From contig JADHVN010000072.1 of the NCBI GenBank assembly GCA_016783995.1, positions 1 to 7,329 on the forward strand: a stretch of DNA of 7,329 nucleotides, written 5' to 3'. This document shows, in pieces, positions 5,978-7,329 of the stretch (within the stretch, counting starts at the first letter, position 1; each line of letters begins with the position of its first letter). The translations under genes were made by a program, and so were the position numbers. The notes below the pieces were generated by a model. That model worked only from the letters and a program-made list of their open reading frames with translations. It was not told the origin of the DNA and searched no databases. Source of the stretch: Actinomycetota bacterium (GTDB lineage Bacteria; Actinomycetota; Humimicrobiia; Humimicrobiales; Humimicrobiaceae).

Positions 5978-6297
5978 AGACATCAGGGCTGCACCTACTG
6001 CTGGGCTTAAAATAATTCCTAATGGAAATAGTACCCCAGCAGCTAATGGAATCGCAAATACATTGTACCCAGTAGCCCAACCCAAGTTTTGAAGCATCTT
6101 TCTATACGTTGCTTTAGAGAGGTCTAAAATAGAGACAACATCCAAGGGATTACTTCTTACAAGTATTATATCTGCAGTTTCAACTGCTACATCAGTACCA
6201 GCACCTATAGCTATGCCAATATCTGCCTGAGCAAGTGCTGGAGCATCGTTTACTCCATCTCCGATCATAGCTACAATAAGCCCTCTTGACTGAACAT
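5951..6297 (-). pseudogene. copB fragment 3: hinge motif and last two membrane helices
   Basis: From [10 protein letters not shown] onward the sequence carries [16 protein letters not shown] (the hinge of the ATP-binding domain). It is followed by the two final membrane helices with N-x6-YN-x4-P and [11 protein letters not shown], which are the ion-binding residues of P1B-3 copper ATPases. The family's usual tail after VAIN is replaced by TIF and a stop at 5939, all of which derives from the AbiE side of the junction. Confidence 0.85.
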
Positions 6298-6527
6298 TCA
6301 CCATTTATTGAACCACCGATGACCTGTGCTCCTATCATTTTTGCTACAGGTTTTGATTCCCCAGTCAGCATCGATTCATTAACTGAAGATTCACCTTTTA
6401 TTATATTACCATCTGCGGGGAACTTCTCCCCTGGCTTTATCAGTACCTTGTCTCCAACTTTTAGTTCTTCTAAGGGGATATCTACAGTTTTATTTCCAGA
6501 AGTTAGTTTATGTGCATCCTTGGGCAT
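6297..6527 (-). pseudogene. copB fragment 2: actuator domain
   Basis: The frame resumes with ARLMPKDAHKL and runs through VGDKVLIKPGEKFPADG and SSVNESMLTGESKPV to GGSINGE, the typical actuator domain with the TGES phosphatase loop (residues 55-58 from the Met at 6527). After SINGE the reading passes into out-of-frame sequence of the C-terminal piece ([10 protein letters not shown]...) and stops at 6192. The MPKDAH methionine is an internal residue of the ancestral protein and not a natural start. Confidence 0.85.
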
Positions 6528-6544
6528 TAGCCTGGCAATCTGGG

Positions 6545-6988
6545 TTATAGAGCATTGGAAGCTCCCATAATTGATTTCATCTCAATCCAGTGGCCCAGAA
6601 GCATTACCACAATCAGGGTAGCAAGCTCCCAGAAGAAAAATTTTCCTTCAAGTCCAAATACTACAGCACTGCTGTAGATATAGGCAACTAATATGGCAAG
6701 ACCAATTAAGGTCATCATTCCAGGTTGCTTTGATTTCAGTTCATTATATAAGCCTTTTAAAAAGGGCCATCCACCATAGAAAAATATTATAGTTGACAGC
6801 ACAAAGAGGACATATGAATCACCAGAAAACTTAATAATCCCTTCTAACTTTAAAAACCCCTGTATTAAGGGAGAAAGTAGTAGCACAGGTATGGTTATTA
6901 TGATGGATACTATAAAGCGCTTCCTAAAGTCAGCCACCATATGCTGATGATGATTATGTTTAGGATGTTGCTTATGATGCTCTTTCAT
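6545..6988 (-). pseudogene. copB fragment 1: His-rich N-terminus and first four membrane helices
   Basis: This 147-residue piece starts at an ATG with no clear ribosome-binding site, 20 bp after the small upstream gene. His residues crowd the first 16 positions (HHKQH, HNHHQH), as usual for CopB copper-binding leaders. Membrane helices fall at about 25-47, 58-78, 91-113 and 116-136. The segments FYGGWPFLKGLYNELKSKQP and WELATLIVVMLLGHWIEMKS are diagnostic of the family. It ends at a premature TAA after MGASNAL. Intact CopB proteins continue with an EELARLMP-like segment, and ARLMP is found here in another frame. The fragment may still be translated as a membrane peptide. Confidence 0.85.
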
Positions 6989-7008
6989 ATTAAATCATCA
7001 TTTTTATA

Positions 7009-7239
7009 TTAATGCTCTTCGGTCATATCAATAAAAATGCCGTGCCAGTTGTGATACCAGACCTTACCATTGAATCCATTTACACTTAGCATTCCAGCAA
7101 TATTCCCATTTTCAGTTAGTGTATGGATAGTATAGTAGCCGTAAAATTTTTCTACTTCATCTCCCACAATTTTATCTATATTTGTCTTAGCTAAGTATCT
7201 TTTTGCTAATTCAAAGGCTTCATCTTCACTGATGTCCAT
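7009..7239 (-). CDS. Small PepSY-like protein of the copper operon
   Basis: This 76-residue protein reads MDISEDEAFELAKRYLAKT and continues with FYGYYTIHTLTENGNIAGML and VNGFNGKVWYHNWHG. The helix followed by strands, with YGYYTIxxxxxxGxxxGMLSVNGxxGxVWYHxWHG, is the pattern of small PepSY-like proteins found just before CopB-type ATPases; a role in metal handling or protease inhibition is inferred only. Homologues I recall usually begin with a signal peptide and a Met/Gly-rich stretch. Here the frame upstream is closed by a stop at 7261-7263, so it is either a short cytoplasmic form or has lost its 5' part. No clear ribosome-binding site precedes the ATG. It lies 20 bp before the dead copB and would have been co-transcribed with it. 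Confidence 0.7.
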   Translation of the reverse strand: MDISEDEAFELAKRYLAKTNIDKIVGDEVEKFYGYYTIHTLTENGNIAGMLSVNGFNGKVWYHNWHGIFIDMTEEH

Positions 7240-7261
7240 ATTGATATTATTACTATGGTTT

Positions 7262-7277
7262 TAATAATATTATATCA
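7262..7277 (-). promoter_or_regulatory. Extended -10 promoter candidate for the former copper operon
   Basis: On the minus strand TGATATAAT (7277-7269) is an extended -10 element with a perfect TATAAT (7274-7269), about 30 bp before the ATG at 7239. The -35 region is poor, which is tolerated with an extended -10. No CopY/CsoR-type operator could be recognised with confidence. Confidence 0.4.
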
Positions 7278-7329
7278 CTTTAAAGAAGTAGTGAGATATC
7301 TTAGTAGAGGTGTTTAGTTGCTTTGAATA

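Larger units (their letters stand above)
5939..6988 (-). pseudogene. copB: Decayed CopB-type (P1B-3) copper-transporting P-type ATPase
   Basis: Three collinear pieces of one copper-exporting ATPase lie in two reading frames. The N-terminal piece (6988-6545) has the His-rich leader and four membrane helices. The middle piece (6527 to about 6297) has the actuator-domain TGES. The C-terminal piece (about 6297-5951) has GDGVNDAP and the last two membrane helices, with [14 protein letters not shown] and [11 protein letters not shown] matching the P1B-3 ion-binding pattern. Three lesions are visible. A frameshift with an in-frame TAA sits near 6535-6546. A non-triplet internal deletion near 6290-6300 has removed the CPH membrane helix and the DKTGT phosphorylation site. 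The C-terminus is lost at about 5951, where AbiE sequence begins. About half of a typical CopB of 650-750 residues remains. Without the phosphorylated aspartate it cannot pump copper. Confidence 0.92.

Noticed and set aside
6286..6570. Plus-strand open frame of 94 codons
   Set aside because: It is antisense to the copB actuator-domain fragment and shows no family features.

Overview
The window looks like an accessory, mosaic stretch from a low-GC, probably anaerobic Firmicute. The evidence is AT-rich codons and intergenic DNA, SigA-type promoters, and the architecture of the PAS-GGDEF-HD-GYP protein and of the CopB/PepSY-like pair. A member of the Halanaerobiales would fit, but that assignment is inference. 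There are no rRNA or tRNA genes, no CRISPR array and no recognisable transposase.

Layout, left to right. (1) 1-402 (+): the C-terminal part of a probable nucleotidyltransferase-superfamily protein, cut by the window edge. (2) 403-604: a gap holding the first copy of a 33-bp G-rich intergenic repeat. (3) 605-2176 (-): a complete PAS-GGDEF-HD-GYP cyclic-di-GMP enzyme with both active sites intact, driven by a promoter with perfect TTGACA and TATAAT boxes. (4) 2177-2782: a very AT-rich gap containing a small, less AT-rich coding-like relic (2445-2590). (5) 2783-3820 (+): an autoinhibited Fic protein with a C-terminal winged helix. Directly after its stop codon are three tandem 11-bp units, then the second copy of the 33-bp repeat. 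(6) 4117-5977 (+): a type IV toxin-antitoxin pair, AbiEi antitoxin/repressor and AbiEii nucleotidyltransferase toxin, overlapping by 38 bp. (7) 5939-6988 (-): a badly damaged CopB-type copper P-type ATPase. (8) 7009-7239 (-): the small PepSY-like gene that led its operon.

The most striking regulatory structure is just upstream of the AbiE pair. Four TGTTCA/TGAACA hexamers are nested symmetrically around position 4077 (17-13-17 bp steps), and the last one abuts the Shine-Dalgarno sequence. This is the expected shape of an autorepressor operator, and AbiEi is the obvious candidate ligand.

The right half records a history of decay. The ATPase has a frameshift, has lost the central part including the phosphorylation site, and is cut at its C-terminus exactly where the AbiE module begins. 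The AbiEii reading frame runs across this junction, so its last eight residues are antisense to ATPase codons. Taken together, the window holds three different nucleotide-handling, toxin-like enzymes (a nucleotidyltransferase-like protein, Fic and AbiEii) beside a decayed metal-resistance operon, which is typical of a defence or genomic-plasticity island.
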